Assembly: GCF_000316195.1 (NCBI RefSeq)
Contig: NZ_JH994111.1
Span: forward strand, 380,571 to 444,570
From: Brachyspira hampsonii 30446
GTDB taxonomy: Bacteria; Spirochaetota; Brachyspiria; Brachyspirales; Brachyspiraceae
Length of the DNA: 64,000 nucleotides
Direction: 5' to 3'
Position numbers and translations under genes: made by a program. A model generated the notes under the pieces. That model saw nothing but the letters and a program-made list of their open reading frames with translations, was not told the origin of the DNA and searched no databases. The first letter of the stretch is position 1. Every line of letters starts with the position of its first letter. Positions 34,579 through 44,819 of the stretch are shown in pieces.

Positions 34579-36240
34579 ATGAAAACAGACATAGAAATAG
34601 CTCAAGAGTGTAAATTAGAAAGAATAGAAAAAATAGCTGAAAAGCTAAAACTATCAGATGATGATTATGAGGTATACGGAAAATATAAGGCAAAGATAGA
34701 ATTATCATTATTAAATAAATTAAAAGATAAAAATGATGGAAAATTAGTTTTAGTAACTGCAATAACTCCGACACCGGCAGGTGAGGGAAAATCAACCGTT
34801 ACAATAGGACTTACTCAGGGATTAAATAAAATAGGAGAGAATGCTGTTGCTGCTTTAAGAGAGCCTTCTCTCGGACCTGTATTTGGTATAAAAGGAGGTG
34901 CATGCGGAGGAGGGTATTCTCAAATTGTACCTATGGAAGATATTAATTTGCATTTTAACGGAGATTTTCATGCTATAAGCAGTGCCCATAATTTAATATC
35001 TGCCTGCATTGATAATCATATTAAGCAGGGAAATGAATTAAAAATAGATCTTAATAAGATAGTATTTAAAAGAGTTTTGGATATGAATGACAGAGCATTA
35101 AGAGATATAGTTATAGGTCTTGGAGGAAGTGAGAACGGATTTGTAAGGCAGTCATCATTTCAAATTACTGTATCTTCTGAAGTTATGGCTATACTTTGCT
35201 TATCAAATTCATTAATGGATTTAAAAGAGAGAATAGGAAATATTATATTTGCTTATGATATAAATGATAATCCTTTGAGAGTAAAAGATTTAAAAATAGA
35301 AGGTGCTGCATGTACATTGCTTAAAGATGCCATAAAACCTAATTTAGTTCAGACACTAGAGAATACGCCTGTTATAGTTCATGGAGGCCCTTTTGCTAAT
35401 ATTGCTCATGGATGTAATTCTATACTTGCAACAAAAATGGCTTTAAAATTATCTGATTATACTATTACAGAGGCGGGCTTTGCTGCGGATTTAGGAGCTG
35501 AAAAATTCCTTGATATAAAATGCCGTGCGGCTGGTTTAAAGCCTAATTGTATAGTATTAGTTGCCACTATAAGGGCATTAAAACATCATGGCGGAGCTTC
35601 TGATATTAATAAAGAAGATTTAGATGCTTTAAATAAAGGTTTTGAGAATTTGGATAAACATATTGAGAATATGCATAAATATAATATTCCTGTGGTAGTT
35701 GCTGTTAATAAATTTGTTTCTGATACAGATAAAGAGATAGAATGCATAACAAAACATTGCGAGAGTATAGGAGTTGATATTTCATTATGCGAAGTTTGGG
35801 CTAAAGGAGGAGAAGGGGCAATAGATTTATCTCATAAAGTTTTGAAAGCGGCTTCTAAGGAATCAAATTATAAACCTTTATATGAATTGGATAAGAGTAT
35901 AAAAGAAAAAATAGAAACTATATGTAAAGAAATATATTCGGCAGGTGATGTTAAATTTTCTAATAAGGCTTTAAAGATGATGAATAGGATAGAAGATATG
36001 GGATTTGGAAATCTTCCAATATGTATATCAAAAACTCAAAAATCAATATCTGATAATCCTGCTTTATTGAATGCTCCTAAAGGCTATACATTAAATATTG
36101 ATGAGATAAAACTTGCATCAGGGGCGGGATTTATCATTGCTATGGCTGGAGGTATTATAGACATGCCGGGACTTCCTAAGATACCTGCTGCATGCAATAT
36201 AGATATAGATGAAAATGGTAAGATAAAAGGTTTATTTTAA
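34579..36240 (+). CDS. fhs: formate-tetrahydrofolate ligase
   Basis: 553 residues. It makes 10-formyl-tetrahydrofolate from formate, ATP and tetrahydrofolate. The P-loop is [11 protein letters not shown] near residue 64; [15 protein letters not shown] and [13 protein letters not shown] are family segments. ATG 34579 follows GGAG by 7 bases; a longer in-frame start is at 34546 but lacks a site. Shares one-carbon metabolism with glyA. Confidence 0.95.
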   Translation: MKTDIEIAQECKLERIEKIAEKLKLSDDDYEVYGKYKAKIELSLLNKLKDKNDGKLVLVTAITPTPAGEGKSTVTIGLTQGLNKIGENAVAALREPSLGPVFGIKGGACGGGYSQIVPMEDINLHFNGDFHAISSAHNLISACIDNHIKQGNELKIDLNKIVFKRVLDMNDRALRDIVIGLGGSENGFVRQSSFQITVSSEVMAILCLSNSLMDLKERIGNIIFAYDINDNPLRVKDLKIEGAACTLLKDAIKPNLVQTLENTPVIVHGGPFANIAHGCNSILATKMALKLSDYTITEAGFAADLGAEKFLDIKCRAAGLKPNCIVLVATIRALKHHGGASDINKEDLDALNKGFENLDKHIENMHKYNIPVVVAVNKFVSDTDKEIECITKHCESIGVDISLCEVWAKGGEGAIDLSHKVLKAASKESNYKPLYELDKSIKEKIETICKEIYSAGDVKFSNKALKMMNRIEDMGFGNLPICISKTQKSISDNPALLNAPKGYTLNIDEIKLASGAGFIIAMAGGIIDMPGLPKIPAACNIDIDENGKIKGLF

Positions 36241-36261
36241 TATAAATAATTATTAGAATAT

Positions 36262-36296
36262 AAAAAAAAGAGCCGTAATTTCATGGCTCTTTTTTA
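36262..36296. terminator. bidirectional terminator after fhs
   Basis: AAAAGAGCC and GGCTCTTTT arms around GTAATTTCAT, with A-run and T-run on either side; serves fhs and the convergent 950-residue gene. Confidence 0.82.
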
Positions 36297-36313
36297 TTAA
36301 TTTTATTTAATTT

Positions 36314-39166
36314 TTAATTTGGTAATACTGTGTTATCTGTACCAGCAGTATCATTATCTGAGGTATTTTCAGTGTTATCAGTATTTGCTGTATCTCCTAC
36401 AGCCGCATCATTTGCAGTGTTATCAGTATTTGCTGTATCTCCTGCAGCTGTATCATCTGTAACAGTATCACTAGCCATATTTCCTGTATCATCTGTAACA
36501 GTATCATTTGCTGTATCTTCTGCAGCTGTGTTATCTGTAACGGTTGTATCTTCTGCAGGTTCCGGTTCAGGCGGTGGCGGAGGCAGTTTAAGGTTATCAA
36601 TATCTTCTACTCTTATATTTAAATCCATTCTTCTAATTACAGTTTTAGCAATTTCTGCTTCTACAGGTTCCCCTAAATAATCAAGCAAAGTTATTTCAGG
36701 ATCTTCATTTCTGTACTGTTTCATTTCTAGTACATATCCTTCGGCATCTCTTGCCACAGTAGTTTTATTTCTTCCATCATTTACTATATCTATAGTAACA
36801 CCATCGGCTCTTATATCATTGACTGTTGTTCTGCCGTCTGTATAGGTTTTTGTAGTTGAGGTACTTCCATCTGCTTCTGTTGTTGTTGTTTCCGTATTTC
36901 CTAGAGTATCTTTTATTACTACAGTGCTTGAACCATTAGGTCTGACTGTTGTAGTTATACTGCTTGAATCTGCTGCTATAATTTCAGTTACGGTGCTTGA
37001 ATCACTATTAATAGTAGTAGTTTCTTTTGATCCGTCTTGTTTAATTATTCTTTTTATAGTAGTACCGTCAGGCATTTTTATTTCGCTTGTAGTATCTTCT
37101 GCAACAGTATCAGTTATTACTGTACCGTCAACTTTTTTAGTTACAACAGTAAATGAACCGTCATCATTATAAGTTTTTGTTATAATACTTCCGTCATCAG
37201 CTTTAACATTGTATGAGAATGTGCCGGCTCCTGCTCCTGTAGAGTTTCTTTCTTCAACTCTTCCATCAGGATAAACTATTTTTAAATTGCTTGTTCCGTT
37301 AGTATCTACTGTTGTAGTTCCTATGCTTCCGTCTATGTAATTGGCAACTACTACATAACTTCCGTCAGGATTCTCTGTTTTTACTATAACAGCTCCGTCA
37401 ACCCTTTTAGTTTCAGTTGTAATATTGCCTAGATTATCTTCTGTTCTTTTTACCTCTGTACCGTCTAAACTTCTTGTATAGAAGAATGCTCCGTTATTAT
37501 CTTTATAATTTGTTGTTATAGAACCGTCGGATCTTTCCACTACAAATGCTTTGTTGCTGTCTAAAGTTTTTCTATTTATAAATGAACCGTCCGGATATAA
37601 AGTATATTCAAAAGTATCGCCGGCAGAAGTTTTTGTATTGACAGATTTTGAATTATCTGCCATATATGTTTCTAATCTTTTGTCTCCATTTTCAAATACT
37701 GTTTCTATTTCTCTTTTTCCGTAAGGGTATATTGTATCTGAAATTTCATAATTATTAGAATACATTTTTGTCTTTTCTATTTTTCCATTTTCATAAATTA
37801 TTCTAACACCATTAGGATATATAGTTTCTCTTTCATAATCAAAATTAGGGAATATAGTTTCTGTTGTTATGCTTCCGTCATTATTTGTATTCACTCTATG
37901 ATTATTAGTAAAAGGGATAAATTTAATTGATGTATCATTACTTCTTATAAGTGAGATAACTCTTTCTAAAGATTCTTTCTGATAATAATCATTTCCTACA
38001 TTAGTTAAAAATATTTCATAAGATATAGCCGCATTAGTTATTTCGCCAAGTGCTAAAAAAGTATGTCCCATATTGAGATATGCACTGTAATATAAAGCCC
38101 AAGTATTATAAGCGTCTACTGAAGCTATATTCGTTTTTATTTCTACCATATTTCCATTAGTATCCATAACATTAGTCATTATAACTATATTTGTTACTAT
38201 AAATGGATTTTCTTCTGTTATTACATAAGTAGAACCTGTAACTGTTGAATTGGTAGACATAGAAACAGTGTTTGAATCTCCTGCTGCTGCTTCATTAGTA
38301 ACATTATCAGGAGGGAGTGCAGTTTCTGATACTGAAGGATTTACTACTTCTAAATTAAAATTAGCATTTGCTTCAAATATTACAGTTGTATTTGTAAATT
38401 CATAATTATTTGTATATGTATTTGTTATAACTACATTTGTAAATAATGGAAGTTTTGTAAATGTGCTGTCCAATGTATTTTTAATGTTTTCATTTGCTGC
38501 ATTAAGATTATTTATGGCATCAGATATTGCATTGGTATCAGATGATAAATTTGTTGCTGATGTGTTTGTAGTTATAGCAGTGGCAGTTATATTAGTTGAT
38601 ATAAATTCATTTGTTAATGATTCATTTGAAGTTATTGATATATTAGTAGCAGATTCATTAGAAGCAGTATTATTAACATCAAATATAAATATTGTGTTTG
38701 TTACTACATTTTGTGAAACTGTATAATTAGTCAATACCTCATGATTTAATTTAGTTATATATGGTGAATGAAGTCTTTCTATGGATCTATTATACCAAAG
38801 CAAAGCATCTTCATAATTTTTTAACTGATAGTATGAGTTTGCTATATTATTGCAATATGAATATGAATCATTTATATCAAAAGCCAATTTATAATAATTT
38901 ATAGCATTTTCATATTGTTTATCTTGGAAATAGCATGCTCCTATATAATAATAAAGCATATCATTTGTTGATAATGGTCTTCTTTTCAAATATAAAAGAA
39001 ATGCCTCTCTTGCAAAATTATATTTTTTTTGGAAGAAAAGTTTTTCTGCATTATAAAATTCTCTGTCAATATTTCTTTCATCGTTTGGAGCGGCATTCTG
39101 TGCCAACAGTATAGATGATAATGATATTAAAATAGATATTATAATTATTGAAAGAATTTTTTTCAT
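36314..39166 (-). CDS. large exported repeat protein with TPR and DG-rich repeats
   Basis: 950 residues. Signal peptide (1-22, ending LLAQ); TPR-like helices at about 35-140 (YYIGACYFQDKQYENAINYY); Asn/Thr/Ser-rich low-complexity stretch at about 155-345; a second helical pair (355-405); then about fifteen 18-22-residue repeats built on PDGS/DGT-x-hydrophobic-x-T (420-800), reminiscent of YD/MORN-like beta-repeats; and an acidic Asp/Thr/Asn/Ala tail from 865 made of TANTDNTAN-like units. A proline patch (PPPPPEPEP) precedes the tail. Probably periplasmic or surface scaffold. The tail coding repeats are prone to length change. Confidence 0.65.
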   Translation of the reverse strand: MKKILSIIIISILISLSSILLAQNAAPNDERNIDREFYNAEKLFFQKKYNFAREAFLLYLKRRPLSTNDMLYYYIGACYFQDKQYENAINYYKLAFDINDSYSYCNNIANSYYQLKNYEDALLWYNRSIERLHSPYITKLNHEVLTNYTVSQNVVTNTIFIFDVNNTASNESATNISITSNESLTNEFISTNITATAITTNTSATNLSSDTNAISDAINNLNAANENIKNTLDSTFTKLPLFTNVVITNTYTNNYEFTNTTVIFEANANFNLEVVNPSVSETALPPDNVTNEAAAGDSNTVSMSTNSTVTGSTYVITEENPFIVTNIVIMTNVMDTNGNMVEIKTNIASVDAYNTWALYYSAYLNMGHTFLALGEITNAAISYEIFLTNVGNDYYQKESLERVISLIRSNDTSIKFIPFTNNHRVNTNNDGSITTETIFPNFDYERETIYPNGVRIIYENGKIEKTKMYSNNYEISDTIYPYGKREIETVFENGDKRLETYMADNSKSVNTKTSAGDTFEYTLYPDGSFINRKTLDSNKAFVVERSDGSITTNYKDNNGAFFYTRSLDGTEVKRTEDNLGNITTETKRVDGAVIVKTENPDGSYVVVANYIDGSIGTTTVDTNGTSNLKIVYPDGRVEERNSTGAGAGTFSYNVKADDGSIITKTYNDDGSFTVVTKKVDGTVITDTVAEDTTSEIKMPDGTTIKRIIKQDGSKETTTINSDSSTVTEIIAADSSSITTTVRPNGSSTVVIKDTLGNTETTTTEADGSTSTTKTYTDGRTTVNDIRADGVTIDIVNDGRNKTTVARDAEGYVLEMKQYRNEDPEITLLDYLGEPVEAEIAKTVIRRMDLNIRVEDIDNLKLPPPPPEPEPAEDTTVTDNTAAEDTANDTVTDDTGNMASDTVTDDTAAGDTANTDNTANDAAVGDTANTDNTENTSDNDTAGTDNTVLPN

Positions 39167-39211
39167 AATAATATGATCCTCTTTATTTTCTAAGGATAAT
39201 ATTTAAAACTA

Positions 39212-39634
39212 TCAATTTTTTATATAGTCAAAATAATGATTAAATAGCGAATATAATATATATTCACTGTATCCTCTTACCTTTTTATCTTTATCCAAAA
39301 CATCATTTAAAAATTCAAAAGTTTGTTCATTTGGATTTTCTATATAGTAAATCCTTTCTTTAGATATTGAATTGCTTTCGTTTTTTATCATTTTTATAAT
39401 AGAAAGTTCTTTTAATCTGTCTTTTTTATCCTCTCTGCTTGCTTGATATGAGAACAGACGCTTTACTAAATTTTCAAATACTATTTTATTGTACATAACA
39501 GCTCTTCTCACATCAGTATCAACGCCGCCGTCATAATTATTAATTTCACTGTCAAATATTGCTATAGATATTGCAGACCTAATATCAGCAAATACAGCTT
39601 TCTCTTCTTTTAGTTTAAATTTCTTATTAGACAT
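39212..39634 (-). CDS. hypothetical protein
   Basis: 140 residues, soluble, charged and predicted helical, with no signal peptide or recognised motif. It lies 45 bases upstream of the 950-residue gene on the same strand and may share its transcript. The nearest purine-rich site (AAAGGTG) is about 18 bases before the ATG, further than usual, so the start is less certain. A MITE lies upstream. Confidence 0.5.
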   Translation of the reverse strand: MSNKKFKLKEEKAVFADIRSAISIAIFDSEINNYDGGVDTDVRRAVMYNKIVFENLVKRLFSYQASREDKKDRLKELSIIKMIKNESNSISKERIYYIENPNEQTFEFLNDVLDKDKKVRGYSEYILYSLFNHYFDYIKN

Positions 39635-39729
39635 AATATCAGAAAATATTCACCTTTGTTTAAAATATGAGTCTTATACTATATCGACAAAGTAAGAAAT
39701 TTAATTAGATTAAAAAATTGATTTATATT

Positions 39730-40022
39730 AGACTTGTTTCAAAACTCAAATTTTTAATATTTATAGTTTTTTAATTTAATATTTTTTGATTATAGTTGGG
39801 GCTTTGCTGCGAAGCACACAGTCGTGCCCCGCTCTGCGTGCTTCGCAAAACCCCCACTTCTTTTGTTGGCACATACGAAGTACGCCTTCGGCGAGAAGCA
39901 AAAAGACTGCATATTTATATATTAAAATAATAATTTATAAAACATGTAAAACATTATTTTATAAATTATAAAATTACGAAATTTTCATATATAATCTTGT
40001 CAAGTAGTTTTGAAACAAGTCT
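39730..40022. mobile_element. MITE-like element, copy E
   Basis: 293-bp element with both terminal repeats (AGACTTGTTTCAAAACTC and TAGTTTTGAAACAAGTCT), closely similar to copy B in the arms, with a rearranged GC-rich core. Flanked by TATTA on both sides (equivalently ATT). Confidence 0.82.
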
Positions 40023-40047
40023 ATTATAGTGTTAATATACTTAATAA

Positions 40048-40082
40048 AAAACCCCTTCCATAATTATTTTATGAAAGGGGAA
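40048..40082 (-). terminator. terminator of cstA
   Basis: On the minus strand CCCCTTTCATAA and TTATGGAAGGGG arms, followed by a T-run. Confidence 0.85.
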
Positions 40083-40102
40083 AACTATATAATTAAATAA
40101 GA

Positions 40103-41770
40103 TTATTTATTTTTAATAGGATCATTAGGATTAGAAGCTGTTTCTTTAGATAATCCGCGAGCCCATTGACCTGTAATGAATAGTTCTATAACAGCTAATA
40201 TTATCATAACAGCGGCTATAGCAGCTAATACATAACCGTCGAAAGTAGCTTTCATAACATTAGTATAAACAACTAAGCATAGAGCTGAAAGAGTAACAGC
40301 AAACATGAATACTAGAGGAATAATATTTTCCCAAGAATTTCTTTTTTGTCTGTTTTTTATCCAAGCAGCAACAGCAAGCAATGATAAACCAGCTAATAAT
40401 TGGTTAGCACTTCCGAATATAGGCCAAATTCTAGCATAACCGTAAAGAGTAAATCCTAAAGAAACTAATACTGTAATACCAGTAGCTATATAAGGATTAG
40501 TTAAGAAAGTTTTATGTACTCTTCCATCAGCAGCAGTATATTCGCCTAATTCTTGTATTAAGTATCTTCCTATACGAGTAGCACTGTCTAAAGAAGTTAA
40601 AGCAAAAGAAGCAAATGCTAAAGTAACGAAAGTTTTACCCATACTTAGAGGAACTCCGAAAGAAGTCATAAAAGTAGCAACACCAGTAGCAAATCTAGCA
40701 GCAGGAGTACCTTCGCCATTACCAGCAACAGCAGAAACACTCATTAAAGCAACTATAGCAACTATACCTTCAATAAGCATAGCACCATATCCTACTAATT
40801 TTGCATCTTTTTCACTGTTAAGCTGTTTAGCACTAGTACCAGAGCTAACAAGAGCATGGAATCCTGATATTGCACCGCATGCAACGGTAATGAACAGTAT
40901 AGGGAATAAGTAGTTGCCTTCGCTAGGCATAAAGCTAGTAAATGCTGGAGTTACAACAGCAGGTCTCATTATTACCAAACCAATAACTCCTCCTACTACC
41001 ATAGCATATAGCAAGAATGAAGATAAGTAGTCTCTAGGCTGTAATAATATCCAAACAGGCATTAAAGAAGCTAATATTATGTAAATAATTAATATTATTT
41101 GCCAATGTATTTTTTGTAAAGCTAAAAATGGGAATTTATCAGAAATGAAAATGATAGCGGCTAATAATACAACACCAACTATTGTAGAAACAGCAACGCC
41201 GGCACCTCTTCTGTATACTAAGAAACCAAATAATAAAGCTAAAACAATGAAAAGCATACTGGCAGTACCAGCAGCAGCAGATTCTCTAGCATTATCAACA
41301 TTTACCGCAAAAGTACCGGCAGTAATGTCTAAGAAAGCAGCTACTACCAAACAAATAGTAATAAATGCATAGAGAGTAAACATTATTTTACCTTTTTGGC
41401 TTACATTATGTCTTATAACTTCTCCAATAGATTTACCTTCATGTCTTAAAGAGGCAACTAATGAACCATAATCATGAACTCCGCCAAAGAATACACATCC
41501 GAATATAATCCATAAGTATACAGGAAGCCAACCAAACATAGTAGCAATAATCGGACCTGTAATAGGACCTGCTCCAGCTATAGATGAGAAATGGTGTCCT
41601 AATAATACTTTAGCATCTGTAGGAACATAATCTTTACCATCATTAAGAGTATGTGCAGGTGTTTTTTTACCAGGGTCTATTCCCCATTTTTTTGCTAAAT
41701 ATGAGCCATAAGTTATGTAAGCTACAAAAAATATGACCATACCTAACAATAGAAGAATGAAAGCATTCAT
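40103..41770 (-). CDS. cstA: carbon starvation protein A (CstA-type transporter)
   Basis: 555 residues with about fourteen membrane helices. Conserved CstA segments: GHHFSSIAGAGPITGPIIA near residue 58, GGVHDYGSLVASLRHEGKSIGE near 95, and GFHALVSSGTSAKQL near 303. Relatives take up pyruvate or peptides during carbon limitation. The protein is shorter than the enterobacterial form (about 700 residues), as in many anaerobes. AAGGAGA precedes the start. It lies 31 bases after a small hypothetical gene. Confidence 0.92.
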   Translation of the reverse strand: MNAFILLLLGMVIFFVAYITYGSYLAKKWGIDPGKKTPAHTLNDGKDYVPTDAKVLLGHHFSSIAGAGPITGPIIATMFGWLPVYLWIIFGCVFFGGVHDYGSLVASLRHEGKSIGEVIRHNVSQKGKIMFTLYAFITICLVVAAFLDITAGTFAVNVDNARESAAAGTASMLFIVLALLFGFLVYRRGAGVAVSTIVGVVLLAAIIFISDKFPFLALQKIHWQIILIIYIILASLMPVWILLQPRDYLSSFLLYAMVVGGVIGLVIMRPAVVTPAFTSFMPSEGNYLFPILFITVACGAISGFHALVSSGTSAKQLNSEKDAKLVGYGAMLIEGIVAIVALMSVSAVAGNGEGTPAARFATGVATFMTSFGVPLSMGKTFVTLAFASFALTSLDSATRIGRYLIQELGEYTAADGRVHKTFLTNPYIATGITVLVSLGFTLYGYARIWPIFGSANQLLAGLSLLAVAAWIKNRQKRNSWENIIPLVFMFAVTLSALCLVVYTNVMKATFDGYVLAAIAAVMIILAVIELFITGQWARGLSKETASNPNDPIKNK

Positions 41771-41801
41771 TATATATCTCCTTATATTTTTTTATAACCT
41801 C

Positions 41802-42326
41802 CTAAAAATCTGAAAGAAGAAGTTTTAACTCTTTCTTTCTCATTTTAGGTAAGTATACATTTTTATCAGTCATAGACACTATAGCATACTGTGTCTCTGA
41901 CCAGCCGTGAAATAAAAGTTTGTAATTAACTTTATAAAAGAATTTTTTAGCCATCTTTTCCCATTCTTTTTCTAATGGGCTTTCTGTTACTATAATTCCT
42001 GTTATAACACTTCTTTTATGAAATTTATTAGGGTTTGAAAGTATAGGTGTTAATCTTATAAGCATTTCCTGAAAATTCTCTATATCTTCTTTTTTTAATT
42101 CTTTAACAAATCTCAAAAGCATATGCTCAAATACAGAATAACCTTCATAAACTGTAGATTTTGTTATGAATGACTTAAAAAAATCATTTCTATGAAAAGC
42201 ATAGAGGTCAAAGTATTCATTTTCTTTGGTAATTTCATATTCTAAGTCGAAATGTCTCATCAATTTTTCTGAAATATTGAATATGTATTTTTTTACATTT
42301 TCATTATCTATGTGAAGTTTTGCCAT
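41802..42326 (-). CDS. hypothetical cytoplasmic protein upstream of cstA
   Basis: 174 residues, soluble, mixed alpha/beta, with no family recognised. Start 42326 is chosen because GGAGAAAAGAC lies just before it; the frame extends 20 residues further upstream without a site. It ends 31 bases before cstA, so the pair may be one transcript. The N-terminal half is helical (YIFNISEKLMRHFDLEY) and the C-terminus ends in LPKMRKKELKLLLSDF. Confidence 0.55.
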   Translation of the reverse strand: MAKLHIDNENVKKYIFNISEKLMRHFDLEYEITKENEYFDLYAFHRNDFFKSFITKSTVYEGYSVFEHMLLRFVKELKKEDIENFQEMLIRLTPILSNPNKFHKRSVITGIIVTESPLEKEWEKMAKKFFYKVNYKLLFHGWSETQYAIVSMTDKNVYLPKMRKKELKLLLSDF

Positions 42327-42564
42327 GTCTTTTCTCCATGGTATATAGTATATAAAGTTTTTTTTTATTGTCAAGTTTATATACATACTAAATAGTAATT
42401 ATTTTTATTTAATATTATTTTTTTATTGGCTTTTGTATATGGGTATTATTTGTATGATATATGTAAAATAACAATACCAAAAATATACTTTAGATAAATA
42501 AATATATTAAATTTACTTTATATACTAAATATTAATATAATATTTTTTATTCTTTGATTATATT

Positions 42565-42900
42565 AGACTTGTTTCAAAACTACTTGACAAGATTGAGTAT
42601 AAAATTATTTAATTTTAAAATTACATACATGGTGTTTTACATGTCGTATAATTTATTATTTTAGTATATAAATATGCAGTCTTTCACCTGCCAACACTTG
42701 CAAAAGGCACGTTTCTTGATGTGGACTTTGTCGGCATGCACAGCGAGACGTACTTCGTATGTGTAACCACCGAGTAGGTACCTTGATCATGGCACACAGA
42801 GCCTCGGCAAAAGAAGTGGAGTGTTACTAAGTAGCACGGCTGTGTACTTCGTAGGGCTAGTACACACAAAATTATAAAAAATTAGTTTTGAAACAAGTCT
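42565..42900. mobile_element. MITE-like element, copy F (inverted)
   Basis: 336-bp element with AGACTTGTTTCAAAACTA and TTAGTTTTGAAACAAGTCT ends. Its left arm (CTACTTGACAA) corresponds to the right arm of the other copies, and its core reads as their reverse complement, so it inserted in the opposite orientation. Flanks are TATTA and TAATA, not a perfect duplication. It lies 100 bases upstream of the sulfatase. Confidence 0.8.
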
Positions 42901-42999
42901 AATATAAAAAGTAAATTTATTGTTATAACATTGATATATGTTATAATTTCTGTAATATCATTTATAGCTGTAAAAATAATATTTAGTAAGGAATAATTT

Positions 43000-44505
43000 A
43001 TGAAAAAGCAAATAATTTTTATTATGACAGATACTACAAGAAAAGATATGCTTGGCTGCTATGGAAACAAAAAAATGATAACTCCTAATTTAGATAAGTT
43101 AGCAGAAAACGGCATAAAATATGAAAATGCTTATACATGTCAGCCTGTATGTGGACCTGCCAGATCTGCCATATTTACAGGTACTTTTCCTCATACTAAT
43201 GGAATGGTTACCAACTGTGTTTCTTTAAGGGAAGGAGTAAAAAGTATAGGGCAAATATTAACTTCTAATAATATACATTGTGGATATATAGGCAAATGGC
43301 ATCTTGATGGAGGAGATTATTTCGGATATGGTGTTTGTCCTGATGGATGGGATAAAAATTATTGGTATGATATGAAAAATTATCTTGATGAACTAAGCGA
43401 AGAAGACAGAGTAAAATCCAGACAGTCTGAAACCTCATACAATGATGATATGAAAGAAGATTTCACTTATGCACATAGATGTTCTGAGAGAGCTTTAAAA
43501 TTTTTAGATGAGTATAAAGATGAGGATTTTCTTTTGGTAGTATCTTATGATGAACCGCATGGACCTTGTTTATGTCCGGCACCTTATAATACAATGTATG
43601 AGGGATTTAAATTTGATGATGACACAGTTTTTAATGATAATTTAGAGAATAAGCCTTTTATGCAAAGATTATGGGCTGGAGAGGCTTTGCATCAAAAAGC
43701 CGATGAAATAAATAAGCCTTCTAAACAATTAGCTTTATTCTTAGGATGTAATTCTTTTGCAGATTATGAAATAGGGAGAGTTATTGATAAGGTAAATGAA
43801 ATAGCTTCTGATGCTATGATTATATTTACATCCGATCATGGAGACATGCTTGGTGCTCATAAACTTCAAATGAAAAATGCATGTGCTTATAAAGAAATAG
43901 CCAATATACCTCTTATAATTAAATATAAGGAAAAGGGAAAAACAGTATCATATCCTGCTTCTCATATAGATTTAGCACCTACTATACTAGATTATATGAA
44001 TGTTAAAATACCTAAAGCATTTGAAGGAAAGAGTATGTTAAAGCAAATTGAAGACTCTAATGTGAGGATAAATGATGAGGTATTTTTAGAGTTTACAAGA
44101 TATGAAGTTGATCATGATGGTTTCGGAGGACTTCAAATGATGAGGGCGGTTGTTGATGACAGATATAAACTTGTTATTAATTTATTGGATAGTGATGAGT
44201 TTTATGATTTAGAGAAAGATCCTTATGAAGTTAATAATCTTATAAATGATGAAAACTATAAAGAGGTTAGAAACAAATTACATGATAAACTTTTGGATAA
44301 TATGAACAGAACAAGAGATTTATACAGAGGATATCAGTGGGCTGCAAGATCTTGGAGAAAAGATAAAGTGCCTAATTGGAATAATGACGGATATACAAGG
44401 CAGAGAGAAAATGAAGAAAATGAACCTCGTCAGCTTGATTATGATACAGGGCTTCCTATGATTAATGCGGTTAGAAAAAAAATATTAAATGACGAAAAAA
44501 AATAA
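43000..44505 (+). CDS. sulfatase (Cys-type, formylglycine-dependent)
   Basis: 501-residue type I sulfatase or phosphonate-monoester-hydrolase-like enzyme. The active-site motif is Cys51-Gly-Pro-Ala-Arg55 followed by SAIFTG, the Cys being the residue oxidised to formylglycine. Metal sites are in MTDTTRKDMLG near 9, TSDHGDMLGAHK near 277; GYIGKWHLDGG carries the family Lys/His. There is no signal peptide, so it acts in the cytosol, or on transported sugars such as sulfated mucin fragments. No maturase gene is in the window. Confidence 0.85.
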   Translation: MKKQIIFIMTDTTRKDMLGCYGNKKMITPNLDKLAENGIKYENAYTCQPVCGPARSAIFTGTFPHTNGMVTNCVSLREGVKSIGQILTSNNIHCGYIGKWHLDGGDYFGYGVCPDGWDKNYWYDMKNYLDELSEEDRVKSRQSETSYNDDMKEDFTYAHRCSERALKFLDEYKDEDFLLVVSYDEPHGPCLCPAPYNTMYEGFKFDDDTVFNDNLENKPFMQRLWAGEALHQKADEINKPSKQLALFLGCNSFADYEIGRVIDKVNEIASDAMIIFTSDHGDMLGAHKLQMKNACAYKEIANIPLIIKYKEKGKTVSYPASHIDLAPTILDYMNVKIPKAFEGKSMLKQIEDSNVRINDEVFLEFTRYEVDHDGFGGLQMMRAVVDDRYKLVINLLDSDEFYDLEKDPYEVNNLINDENYKEVRNKLHDKLLDNMNRTRDLYRGYQWAARSWRKDKVPNWNNDGYTRQRENEENEPRQLDYDTGLPMINAVRKKILNDEKK

Positions 44506-44518
44506 ATATATTATTTTT

Positions 44519-44552
44519 AATTGGGTATATATAATATGTTATATGCCCAATT
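44519..44552 (+). terminator. hairpin after the sulfatase gene
   Basis: AATTGGGTATAT and ATATGCCCAATT arms, followed by AAATAAAT; the T-run is poor. The remaining gap to 44819 is AT-rich with nothing recognisable. Confidence 0.55.
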
Positions 44553-44819
44553 TAAATAAATATTTATTTAAAAACAAAGCATCAGTAGAAAGCAGAATAT
44601 TTTATAGTAAACATCTGTTTATTGATATTCATTAATAGAAAACAGTTTTGAAATATGATACGAAACATTTTAAAGAAAATAAATTTTATATAATTATTAT
44701 CTATATATATAATAGAATTAAAAATAATGCAAAATATTTTTGATCATACTTTTAATATTTATATATATTATTTGCTTTTATCATGTTTTCAAAATTATCT
44801 TCATATTAATAATTATAAA

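Noticed and set aside
36330..38726. Several plus-strand open frames opposite the 950-residue protein
   Set aside because: They mirror the low-complexity repeats of the real gene; their Val/Ser/Leu-rich products have no motifs.
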